From contig CAJMQT010000024.1 of NCBI GenBank assembly GCA_905215655.1, forward strand, positions 1 through 21,584: a stretch of DNA of 21,584 nucleotides, given 5' to 3'. Shown piece after piece: positions 14,561 through 21,490 of the stretch; position 1 is the first letter of the stretch, and every line of letters starts with the position of its first letter. Source of the DNA: an uncultured bacterium. GTDB taxonomy: Bacteria; Bacteroidota; Bacteroidia; Bacteroidales; Bacteroidaceae. The translations under genes were made by a program, and so were the position numbers. Below the pieces are notes generated by a model, which saw only the letters and a program-made list of their open reading frames with translations, had not been told where the DNA came from and made no database searches.

Positions 14561-16324
14561 ATGTATTTAGAGAAAATAACTTCACCCGATGTGGTGAAAC
14601 GATTTACGGCAGACGAACTTGAAAAACTTGCCGAAGAGATACGTCAGGGAGTGCTCAACCGCGTCAGCAAGCACGGCGGACACCTCGGTCCGAACCTCGG
14701 AATAACGGAGGCTACGATAGCGATGGTTTACGTGTTCGACCTTCCGAAAGACAAGTTTGTCTTCGATGTGTCACATCAGATTTATCCCTTCAAGATGCTT
14801 ACGGGTCGCGCCTACGGCTACATCGACGACAAGCGGTTTGACGAAGTGTCGGGTTACAGCTCGCCGAAGGAGTCGCCCGAGTACGACATGTTTGAGATAG
14901 GACACACCTCTACATCGGTGGCGCTCGCCACAGGACTGCAAAAGGCGCGCGACATACGTGGCGGACGGGAAAACATCATAGCCGTCATCGGTGACGGATC
15001 GCTGAGCGGCGGCGAGGCGTTCGAGGGCTTTGACATTGCTGCCGAGGCAGGAACAAACATGATAATCGTTGTGAACGACAACGAAATGTCTATCGCCGAA
15101 AACCACGGCGGACTGTACGGCAACCTCAGACTGCTGCGTGAGACCGGCGGCAAAGCCGAGCTGAACTTCTTCAAGGCGATGGGACTTGATTATGTTTATG
15201 TAGCCGAAGGCAATGACATTCAGGCTCTTATAAAAGCTTTCGGACAGGTAAAGGACGCCGGACGCCCCGTCGTTGTGCACATACATACGGAGAAAGGACA
15301 CGGCTACGCGCCCGCCGTAGAGAACAAAGAGGCTTACCATTGGAGCATGCCTTTCGACCGTGAAACAGGCAAAGCGCTGTCATCGGGCGACGCAAGCGCG
15401 GAATATTTCCCAGCGATGTTGGGCAAATTCCTTGCCGCGAGAGCAAAAGAAGATCCTAAGTTGGTGTCCATATCATCCGCCGTACCGGGAGGAACGGGCT
15501 TCACTCCCGACGTCCGCCGTGCCATGGGAGCACAATATGTCGACGTAGGCATTGCCGAAGAGGAGGCTGCCGCCATTGCCTCGGGACTTGCCAGGGGCGG
15601 AGCAAGACCGGTATGGACCACTTACGCCACCTTCATCCAGCGCGCTTACGACCAGATTGCGCAAGATATCTGCGTGAACGGAAACGCCGCTGTAATCAAC
15701 GTTGTGGGCGCTTCGGTTTACGGAATGAATGATATCACGCATATATGTTTCTTCGATATTTCTATGCTCAGCCATATCCCCAACCTCGTTTACCTCGCTC
15801 CCACCACGTGGGAAGAGTTTGTAGCGATGGAAGATTGGGCGATACGTCAAGACGAACACCCCGTGGCAATACGCATTCCGGAGATGTGCGTGGCTCACAG
15901 CGATGAGGTTTACGACACGGATTACAGCCGTATCGACACGTTCAGGATAGCGCGCCGCGGCGACACCGTTGCCGTGATAGCCGCCGGAGACTTCTACCAG
16001 AAGGGCGAGAAGGTGGTGTCTCTGCTCGAAGAAAAAGGTATCGGCGCCACTCTTATCAACCCACGTTTCATCTCGGGCGTTGACGAAGAGATGCTCGAAG
16101 AGTTGAAACGCGACCACCGTCTCGTGGTAACGCTTGAAGACGGATGCGTGGACGGCGGTTTCGGCGAACGCATCAGCCGTTTCTACGGAGCGTCGGAGAT
16201 GAAGGTGCTGAACTTCGGCGTGCGCAAAGCTCTTTACGACCGCTACGACGTAGAGCAGCTCCTGCGCGACAACCATCTTACCGATGAGCAGATTACAGAA
16301 GACATTTTGGCGGTGTTGAAGTAA
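14561..16324 (+). CDS. Thiamine-diphosphate enzyme, transketolase/DXS-like (divergent paralog)
   Basis: This 587-residue cytoplasmic protein has the full transketolase/1-deoxyxylulose-5-phosphate synthase (DXS) layout. Residues 1-270 are the ThDP pyrophosphate domain: GGHLGPNLG with H41, VSHQIYP with H72, GHTSTS (114-119), and the ThDP/Mg motif from GDG (144-146) to NDN (172-174). Residues 280-445 are the pyrimidine domain, with DVGIAEEEAAAIASGLA (E333 likely contacts the ThDP aminopyrimidine) and QRAYDQ (360-365). Residues 455-587 are the C-terminal domain. It resembles DXS more than classic transketolase but is shorter than the usual 620-640 residues. Several DXS hallmarks are altered: AEQHA is AEEEA, the His after RAYDQ is Gln (RAYDQIAQD), and the DGPTHQG loop is NDITHIC. 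It may therefore use other substrates than pyruvate plus glyceraldehyde-3-phosphate. It is monocistronic, with its own promoter and a hairpin terminator. Confidence 0.85.
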   Translation: MYLEKITSPDVVKRFTADELEKLAEEIRQGVLNRVSKHGGHLGPNLGITEATIAMVYVFDLPKDKFVFDVSHQIYPFKMLTGRAYGYIDDKRFDEVSGYSSPKESPEYDMFEIGHTSTSVALATGLQKARDIRGGRENIIAVIGDGSLSGGEAFEGFDIAAEAGTNMIIVVNDNEMSIAENHGGLYGNLRLLRETGGKAELNFFKAMGLDYVYVAEGNDIQALIKAFGQVKDAGRPVVVHIHTEKGHGYAPAVENKEAYHWSMPFDRETGKALSSGDASAEYFPAMLGKFLAARAKEDPKLVSISSAVPGGTGFTPDVRRAMGAQYVDVGIAEEEAAAIASGLARGGARPVWTTYATFIQRAYDQIAQDICVNGNAAVINVVGASVYGMNDITHICFFDISMLSHIPNLVYLAPTTWEEFVAMEDWAIRQDEHPVAIRIPEMCVAHSDEVYDTDYSRIDTFRIARRGDTVAVIAAGDFYQKGEKVVSLLEEKGIGATLINPRFISGVDEEMLEELKRDHRLVVTLEDGCVDGGFGERISRFYGASEMKVLNFGVRKALYDRYDVEQLLRDNHLTDEQITEDILAVLK

Positions 16325-16334
16325 TTATCCATCA

Positions 16335-16378
16335 AAAAAAGGCTACCTTTTATCGTGTAAAAGGTAGCCTTTTTGCAT
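16335..16378. terminator. Bidirectional terminator made of two 22-bp repeat units
   Basis: Two 22-bp units (16335-16356 and 16357-16378) share the AAAAG-N5-CTTTT layout with complementary cores GCTAC and GTAGC. Together they form a perfect 15-bp stem (AAAAGGCTACCTTTT with AAAAGGTAGCCTTTT) around a 7-nt loop, flanked by A-runs on the left and T-runs on the right. It begins 11 nt after the transketolase-like stop codon and lies 13 nt from the 3' end of the convergent lipoprotein gene, so it can serve both. Confidence 0.85.
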
Positions 16379-16390
16379 TATAAATGCGGT

Positions 16391-16975
16391 TTATTGTTTT
16401 TCCGTTCTCGGCAGAATTCTTCTTACGGGCTTGTCTCCTGATTTGTCATCGAAGGGAACAACCGTCTCCTTGGCTCTCTTATTTGAATATCTCGGACCGC
16501 GACCGTAGTGTCCCCAGCCCCAATCATAATCATCCCAATACGGCGAAGAGGTCTTCGTCAGACGGAAAGCCATTCTCGTGCCGAACTCGTCTTCAAGTGT
16601 TCCTGAGAAATAATTGCCTGACAACGAATAGCTGTAAATATCATAATATGTGTCATCCTCGATTGAATAAATCGTTATCACGCCGTTGTTTACGCTCCAT
16701 GTGATGTGGCTTGCGTAGTAATCCCACGGCGCGTTGCTGTAATAATCAATCCAATAACCCGAACCGGAGGCGTAGTCATAGAAACTCTTGTCGAACGAAA
16801 GAGTCGAGTAAGCAGCGCGATAGGTGTAACCATCGTAAATGCCGGTGACGTACAAATCGCCCTCCCAAGTGCCCCAAAGAGTGTCCGCAATGTCGTCGTC
16901 ATCGTCGCAACTGACGAATGTGAATGACACAGAAAACATCATCATAAACGCCAATAATGTAGTAATCTTCTTCAT
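16391..16975 (-). CDS. Small Asp/Tyr-rich lipoprotein, lipocalin-like, probably surface exposed
   Basis: This 194-residue protein has a lipoprotein signal peptide (Lys at 2-3, a hydrophobic core, then TFVSC with Cys23 as the lipidated residue). Directly after the Cys come five Asp, which resembles the Bacteroidetes lipoprotein export signal that sends lipoproteins to the outer face of the outer membrane. The mature part begins DTLWGTWEGDLYV and alternates short Tyr-rich beta strands (for example YWIDYYS, TIYSIEDDTYYDIYSYSLSGNYFSGTL), as in small lipocalin-like beta-barrel lipoproteins of this phylum. The basic C-terminus (about 160-194) looks disordered. I recognise no specific family. The gene is divergent from the glutathione peroxidase gene, and a tandem operator-like motif lies 52 bp upstream of its -7 element. 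Confidence 0.82.
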   Translation of the reverse strand: MKKITTLLAFMMMFSVSFTFVSCDDDDDIADTLWGTWEGDLYVTGIYDGYTYRAAYSTLSFDKSFYDYASGSGYWIDYYSNAPWDYYASHITWSVNNGVITIYSIEDDTYYDIYSYSLSGNYFSGTLEDEFGTRMAFRLTKTSSPYWDDYDWGWGHYGRGPRYSNKRAKETVVPFDDKSGDKPVRRILPRTEKQ

Positions 16976-17005
16976 AATTATTTGATTTTAATTGTATTTT
17001 TGATG

Positions 17006-17037
17006 CAAATTTAATGTATTTATACCTAAGCGGCAAG
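17006..17037 (-). promoter_or_regulatory. Promoter of the lipoprotein gene
   Basis: On the minus strand TAAATTTG (17006-17013) matches TAnnTTTG, with CTTG (17034-17037) about 20 bp upstream as an imperfect -33. The leader would be about 25 nt. Confidence 0.55.
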
Positions 17038-17064
17038 GATATTTTCATATTACGAAGTAGGAAA

Positions 17065-17103
17065 TTCCCTATTATTGGGTATGAAATCCGTATTTTTAGG
17101 GAA
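17065..17103. promoter_or_regulatory. Tandem palindromic motif with 21-bp spacing, candidate activator site
   Basis: TCCCTATTATTGGG (from 17066) and TCCGTATTTTTAGGG (from 17087) are two imperfect copies of one motif, starting 21 bp (two helical turns) apart. The outer ends, TTCCCTA (17065-17071) and TAGGGAA (17097-17103), are also exact inverted repeats. The site lies just upstream of the lipoprotein promoter and about 80 bp upstream of the peroxidase -7 element. The spacing suits a dimeric regulator, for example a LytTR-type response regulator; the regulator itself is not identified. Confidence 0.5.
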
Positions 17104-17182
17104 CAGACCGGGAGAAATTCCACCATATATAAATAAAGCTAAAAACTTTCATTAAAGGGCTTGGTATCTCAAAACTTTTATG

Positions 17183-17190
17183 TAAGTTTG
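17183..17190 (+). promoter_or_regulatory. -7 element of the glutathione peroxidase gene
   Basis: TAAGTTTG matches TAnnTTTG. A weak TTGG lies at 17161-17164 near the -33 position. Transcription would start near 17197, about 54 nt before the ATG. Confidence 0.5.
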
Positions 17191-17250
17191 CATTACGAAA
17201 ACATAAATGAAGAAACTTTTTATTATTATAAATTATAACAAACAGCAACG

Positions 17251-17802
17251 ATGAAAACAGTTTTTGATTTTACCGTTAAAGACAGAAAAGGTCAAGACGT
17301 AAGCCTTAAAGCGTATGCAAACGAAGTGTTGCTTATCGTAAACACCGCCACAAAATGCGGATTTACACCTCAGTATGAAGAACTGGAAAAGCTTTACAAG
17401 AAGTATCACGGTCAGGGATTTGAGATTTTAGACTTCCCCTGCAACCAATTCGGACAGCAGGCGCCGGGCACCGACGAGTCAATTCATGAATTCTGCAAAC
17501 TCAACTTCGGCACGGAGTTCCCGCGTTTCAAGAAGTTGAAGGTGAACGGAGAAGACGCCGACCCGCTCTACAAGTTCCTTACGAGTCAGAAAGGCTTTGC
17601 CGGCTGGGACATGTCTCACCCCATAGCTCCCATTCTCGAAGACATGCTTTCAAAGCAGGATCCCGACTATAAGAGCAAGCCGGACATCAAATGGAACTTC
17701 ACTAAGTTCTTGATTGACAAGCGAGGCATCGTCGTTGCACGTTTTGAACCGACGGAAAGCATAGCCAATATCGAGAAACAGATTGAGGCTTTGTTAGGAT
17801 AA
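17251..17802 (+). CDS. Glutathione peroxidase family (probably thioredoxin-dependent) peroxidase
   Basis: This 183-residue protein has the thioredoxin fold of the GPx family, which reduces hydrogen or lipid peroxides in the cytoplasm. The peroxidatic Cys36 lies in NTATKCGFTPQ. FPCNQFGQQ (62-70) gives the conserved Gln, and KWNFTKFLID (147-156) gives the Trp and Asn of the catalytic tetrad. Cys82 in HEFCKLNFG is placed as the resolving Cys of atypical 2-Cys GPx enzymes, which take electrons from thioredoxin rather than glutathione. No selenocysteine codon is involved. The next gene is thioredoxin reductase, 126 bp downstream with no obvious promoter, which supports thioredoxin as the reductant. 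The thioredoxin gene itself is not in the window. There is no signal peptide. Confidence 0.93.
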   Translation: MKTVFDFTVKDRKGQDVSLKAYANEVLLIVNTATKCGFTPQYEELEKLYKKYHGQGFEILDFPCNQFGQQAPGTDESIHEFCKLNFGTEFPRFKKLKVNGEDADPLYKFLTSQKGFAGWDMSHPIAPILEDMLSKQDPDYKSKPDIKWNFTKFLIDKRGIVVARFEPTESIANIEKQIEALLG

Positions 17803-17823
17803 TAAGAACCAAACAACGATGAG

Positions 17824-17905
17824 TGATTAAGAGTTAAGAACAGAATGACTTAAATGAACAAAACACATTAAAACATGACAAGCATTTTTTCTTAACTCTT
17901 AATCA
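17824..17905. repeat. Heptad-type inverted repeat between the peroxidase and trxB genes
   Basis: The segments 17824-17840 and 17889-17905 are exact 17-bp reverse complements built from TTAAGAG/TTAAGAA heptads, separated by 48 bp. The right arm is preceded by a T-run and followed by another CTTAATT heptad. It belongs to the same repeat family as 11532-11666 and 18886-18981. It may partly terminate or punctuate the peroxidase-trxB transcript. Confidence 0.75.
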
Positions 17906-17928
17906 TTCATTCTTAATTAAATTATTTG

Positions 17929-18876
17929 ATGGAACAACAGGAAAGAATACGTTGCCTGATTATCGGCAGCGGTCCAGCGGGCTATACGGCGGCGATATAT
18001 GCCTCACGCGCAAGCCTCAACCCGGTGGTTTACTGCGGCTTGCAGACAGGCGGACAGCTCACCCAGACAACTGTCGTTGAGAACTTCCCGGGGTATCCCG
18101 AAGGCGTTGACGGCAATCAGATGATGCTCGATCTGCGCTCGCAAGCAGAGCGTTTCGGCGCCGACTTGCGTGATGGCGTGATCGTGAAAGCCGATCTGAG
18201 CAAGGCACCGTACATACTTACGACTGACGAAGGTCACGAAATAGCTGCCGACACGGTAATCATCGCGACGGGAGCATCGGCAAAATATCTCGGTCTGGCT
18301 GACGAAGAGAAATACAAAGGAGAAGGTGTTTCGGCATGTGCGACCTGCGACGGTTTCTTCTATCGCAAGAAAACGGTTGCCGTTGTGGGCGGAGGCGACA
18401 CCGCATGTGAGGAGGCTTTATACCTTGCCGGACTTGCAAAGAAGGTTTATATGATTGTCCGCAAGCCGTTCCTTCGTGCCTCGGATGTGATGAAAAGACG
18501 CGTTGATGAGACGGAGAACATCGAAATCCTTTACGAGCATAACACCCTCGGACTCTACGGAGAGAACGGAGTCGAAGGCGCACACGTGGTAAAACGCAAG
18601 GGCGAAAGCGACGAACAGCGTTATGATCTGCCGATAGACGGTTTCTTCCTCGCCATCGGTCACAAGCCCAACAGTGACATTTTCAAAGACTGGATAGACA
18701 CGGACGAGGTGGGATACATCATCACCGAGGGTAAGACTCCACGAACAAAAGTACCCGGAGTGTTTGCCGCCGGCGACGTTGCCGACCCTCATTACCGTCA
18801 AGCAATCACAGCGGCGGCAGACGGTTGTCGTGCCGCTCTTGAAGCGAAAAACTACCTTATGGAAAACGGGTTGTAA
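17929..18876 (+). CDS. trxB: Thioredoxin reductase (NADPH)
   Basis: This 315-residue cytoplasmic flavoenzyme has the standard TrxB length and reduces thioredoxin with NADPH. The FAD-binding motif IIGSGPAGYTAAIYASRA lies at about 11-28. The redox-active pair is in CATCDGFF, about two fifths along the protein, followed by the NADPH-binding motif VVGGGDTACEEALYLAG. The second FAD motif is near the C-terminus (GVFAAGDVADP). FFLAIGHKPNS is the usual TrxB core segment. ATG at 17929 is preferred to an in-frame TTG immediately before it. The gene follows the GPx-like peroxidase on the same strand, a sensible pair for a thioredoxin-driven peroxide defence. No TAnnTTTG element is seen right upstream, so it may be read through from the peroxidase promoter. 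Confidence 0.96.
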   Translation: MEQQERIRCLIIGSGPAGYTAAIYASRASLNPVVYCGLQTGGQLTQTTVVENFPGYPEGVDGNQMMLDLRSQAERFGADLRDGVIVKADLSKAPYILTTDEGHEIAADTVIIATGASAKYLGLADEEKYKGEGVSACATCDGFFYRKKTVAVVGGGDTACEEALYLAGLAKKVYMIVRKPFLRASDVMKRRVDETENIEILYEHNTLGLYGENGVEGAHVVKRKGESDEQRYDLPIDGFFLAIGHKPNSDIFKDWIDTDEVGYIITEGKTPRTKVPGVFAAGDVADPHYRQAITAAADGCRAALEAKNYLMENGL

Positions 18877-18885
18877 CTTATCATA

Positions 18886-18981
18886 AGTTATATAATTAAG
18901 AATTAAGAGTTAAGAATTAAGAAAATATGCCATTTCGGTATTTCTCTTAATTCTTAACTCTTAATTCTTAATTATATAACT
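18886..18981. terminator. Long perfect palindrome of heptad repeats, bidirectional terminator
   Basis: The arms 18886-18922 and 18945-18981 are exact 37-bp reverse complements, made mainly of ATTAAGA/GTTAAGA heptads. The 22-nt centre can extend the stem further with a small bulge (AAATA..CC with GGTATTT). It lies 10 nt after the trxB stop codon and 9 nt from the 3' end of the convergent symporter gene. Two further TCTTAAT-type heptads overlap the symporter stop codon. This is the longest inverted repeat in the window. Confidence 0.85.
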
Positions 18982-18989
18982 CTTAATTC

Positions 18990-20414
18990 TTAATTTAATA
19001 CTTTCTCCCTATTGAGAAGAAGTCCGGCAAACGTCAAGGAGCCGTTAAGCAGCAAAAGCTCATATCCGAACTTGTATCCGAAGTAATGAAAGACCGCACG
19101 GTCGATGATGAAACATAAGACGGGAGACGCCAAAGCGATGTAAGGCACAATGCGGTCGCAGGTCCGTCGCTTGGTAAGAAGTCCGAAAGCGAACAATCCG
19201 AGCAAAGGTCCGTAAGTGTAAGAACAAAGGATATAGACCGAGTCTATCACGCTCGTGGAGTTTAAGAGGTGGAAGACGAATATGAAAACGATGAACGCAA
19301 AGACCATGCCGAGATGTGTCCTGCGGCGCAAACGTTCGTCTTCGGGACGCCCTTTTATGTCTACGCAAAAACTCGTAGTCAGCGCGGTAAGCGACGAATC
19401 AACAGTACTGAACGAGGCGGCAACGACTCCTATGACGAACATAACAAGCACGACATCACCCAAACGACCTGTTGCCGCGAACATGGGCATAAGTTCGTCG
19501 GGGCTTGCCGGCAAGGCTACACCGTCCCGTTGTGCCAGCATTACAAGCAGAACACCAAGAGACAGAAACAGAAGATTGACCGGAACGAATGCAAGACCAT
19601 ACGAGCAGACATCTTTCCGCGCCTCTTTCAGGGTCTTGCAGGTAAGGTTTTTCTGCATCATATTTTGATTGAGACCGGTCATTACGATTACGATGAAAGC
19701 TCCGCTGACGAACTGTTTCCAGAAGTTTTGCGTCGACTTGAAGTCGTCGAACACAAAGATGCGGCTGTGCGGACTGTCAATGACGGCTGCGACAGCGTCA
19801 GACAACGTCATGTCAAGCCGTCCGACGACATTTATTATTATAAGAATAAGCGCTCCGATCATGCAGAATGTCTGGAACGTATCAGTCCAGACGAGCGTCT
19901 TTATGCCGCCTTTGCGTGTGTAAATCCATACAAGAAGCATGAGCAGAGGCACGGTCAGGAAGAACGGGACACCGTAAGCGTCGAGCACAAAGCGTTGAAG
20001 AATGATGCAGACGATGTAAAACTTAACCGCCGAACCGGCAAGATCAGAGAGCATGAAGAACGCCGAACCAGTCTTATAAGCCCTGCGTCCGAGACGATGG
20101 AGCAGATAAGTGTAAATCGTGGTAAGGTTTAACCTGTAATAGACGGGCAGCAGAATGAACGCGACGGCAAAGTAGCCGAGGATAAAACCGAGACAGGTCT
20201 GCATATAGGTCATGTCCATCCGCAGCACCATTCCGGGCACGGAGACGAAGCTGACGCCTGAGACGGAGGCGCCGACCATGCCGAACGCCACCATGTACCA
20301 CGGCGACTTACGGTTTCCACGGAAGAAAGTCTCGTTATCGGAAGAGCCTGCCGACAGTCTGCCGAAGGCATAAAGAACGGCGAAGTAAACAAGAATTGTA
20401 ACGACAATAAGCAT
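18990..20414 (-). CDS. Sodium:solute symporter (SSS) family transporter
   Basis: This 474-residue inner-membrane protein has about 13 hydrophobic helices and the LeuT-type SSS layout, importing a solute with Na+. Family signs include the N-terminal helix followed by FFRGNRKSPWYMVAFGMVGASVSGVSFVSVPGMVL (about 30-65), with the unwound TM1 region, and VVAASFSTVDSSLTALTTSF in the second half, which matches the SSS Na2-site signature with its Ser/Thr cluster. GGIKTLVWTDTFQTF (around 170-183) is another typical SSS segment. The substrate (sugar, sialic acid, amino acid or carboxylate) cannot be told from sequence alone. It lies 36 bp downstream of the lipoprotein nuclease gene on the same strand and is probably cotranscribed with it. 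Its stop codon lies inside a heptad repeat. Confidence 0.92.
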   Translation of the reverse strand: MLIVVTILVYFAVLYAFGRLSAGSSDNETFFRGNRKSPWYMVAFGMVGASVSGVSFVSVPGMVLRMDMTYMQTCLGFILGYFAVAFILLPVYYRLNLTTIYTYLLHRLGRRAYKTGSAFFMLSDLAGSAVKFYIVCIILQRFVLDAYGVPFFLTVPLLMLLVWIYTRKGGIKTLVWTDTFQTFCMIGALILIIINVVGRLDMTLSDAVAAVIDSPHSRIFVFDDFKSTQNFWKQFVSGAFIVIVMTGLNQNMMQKNLTCKTLKEARKDVCSYGLAFVPVNLLFLSLGVLLVMLAQRDGVALPASPDELMPMFAATGRLGDVVLVMFVIGVVAASFSTVDSSLTALTTSFCVDIKGRPEDERLRRRTHLGMVFAFIVFIFVFHLLNSTSVIDSVYILCSYTYGPLLGLFAFGLLTKRRTCDRIVPYIALASPVLCFIIDRAVFHYFGYKFGYELLLLNGSLTFAGLLLNREKVLN

Positions 20415-20450
20415 CCGTCTAAAACCCTATCAACGTTTCTTACGCATCCA

Positions 20451-21389
20451 TCAGTTTTGCAATCCCCAGAAATTCCTGCCGAAACTTCTCTCAACTTTGT
20501 TCTCGATATCGTCAGGAAGGTTACAGAAGAAGTCAATGCCGGTAAGCTCTTCAAGTTTATCTATCGTCACGGCGTAGTCTCCAAGGTTTGCGTTGGTAGC
20601 CCATTCGTTCTTTTGTTCCATCCAGAAACCTACCGCGGCATACTCCGAGCCCTGCTTTTTCAGACAAGCCATGAAGAAATATCGTGGAACGATCTGCTTG
20701 CCTTGAATTCTTGAAATGATATAATCTTCACGGTCGATTGTGCCTCCTTTACATACATAAAGCGTGTCGGAAGCCGAATGCGGGGTGTAAGTCCTTACCT
20801 TGTTTTCAAGCCTTACCCATAAGCCTTCGCCCTGATCATCGCCTTTGTTGCTGTAACCGTTGAACTTGCGATACTGGGGCTGCATGTTCGTAAGATAGAA
20901 AGTCTGGTAATTTGCGCTGTAAGAATACATACGGTCTGCGTTCGGACAGATGTGCCCATGGTCGAAACCGGAGCCGTAAAAATAGTCTCTGTCCCAATAT
21001 TCACCGGCTTTCAAATTTGTATCAAACAAGTAACCCTCAATCACGCGGCTATAACCTCCGCCGTAACCTTTGTGCAGCTGATAGCACGACCAGCGTTGCG
21101 ACTTCTTGTCACAGTCCCACTCGACGCAGTAATTTACCCTGTCTTTATCGTAAGACGAATTGTCAGTAACGCGATAAACAAGCACCTTGCTGTTGCCGCC
21201 TTTCAGTCTCGGGAACTCCAATCGTCCCACCGCCTTCTCGTTGATGACGATGTTTCTGTTCACGTTATTTTTGTTCACGTTACCGTTTCCACCGTCATTT
21301 CCACCCCCGTCATCATCTCCGTCGCCTCCGCAGGCGGCAATGACAAGTACGAGAGAGAACAGATAAAGTAGTCGTTTGAGTTCTTTCAT
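20451..21389 (-). CDS. DNA/RNA non-specific endonuclease, surface lipoprotein
   Basis: This 312-residue protein has a lipoprotein signal peptide (hydrophobic core, then VIAAC with Cys20). A Gly/Asp/Asn-rich linker (about 21-48) follows, including an early DGDDD that may act as an export signal to the cell surface. From about 60 to 300 it matches the NUC1 family (beta-beta-alpha metal nucleases). The active-site motif reads DHGH (143-146) in FDHGHICPNADR, a variant of the canonical DRGH with the catalytic His kept at 146 and Arg replaced by His. YLTNMQPQ (165-172) and GLWVRLE (189-195) are further family motifs. It should cleave extracellular DNA and RNA, for nutrients or for escape from neutrophil traps. 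The symporter gene follows at 36 bp. The ATG at 21389 is the one that gives a proper signal peptide. Confidence 0.92.
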   Translation of the reverse strand: MKELKRLLYLFSLVLVIAACGGDGDDDGGGNDGGNGNVNKNNVNRNIVINEKAVGRLEFPRLKGGNSKVLVYRVTDNSSYDKDRVNYCVEWDCDKKSQRWSCYQLHKGYGGGYSRVIEGYLFDTNLKAGEYWDRDYFYGSGFDHGHICPNADRMYSYSANYQTFYLTNMQPQYRKFNGYSNKGDDQGEGLWVRLENKVRTYTPHSASDTLYVCKGGTIDREDYIISRIQGKQIVPRYFFMACLKKQGSEYAAVGFWMEQKNEWATNANLGDYAVTIDKLEELTGIDFFCNLPDDIENKVERSFGRNFWGLQN

Positions 21390-21424
21390 AAAGGTTTTGA
21401 TTTAAAGTTATGCGCTTATTGAGA

Positions 21425-21468
21425 CAAAAATGCGTTCAAGAGTATATGCAACTACACTTGAACGCATT
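21425..21468 (-). terminator. Intrinsic terminator of the L31 gene
   Basis: AATGCGTTCAAG (21429-21440) and CTTGAACGCATT (21457-21468) are exact 12-bp complements around a 16-nt loop. On the minus strand the stem is followed by TTTTG, ending at 21425. It starts 22 nt after the L31 stop codon and separates that gene from the nuclease gene. Confidence 0.8.
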
Positions 21469-21490
21469 AATATGTTTAATTTAGAATGTA

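Noticed and set aside
15473..16276. A 267-codon minus-strand frame
   Set aside because: It is antisense to the C-terminal half of the transketolase-like gene.
18886..18981. Possible insertion sequence or MITE ends
   Set aside because: No transposase frame and no target-site duplication are visible. The heptad make-up and placement at gene ends fit terminator-like repeats better.
19269..20132. A 287-codon plus-strand frame
   Set aside because: It is antisense to the symporter gene; the product is highly charged and low in complexity, with no recognisable domain.
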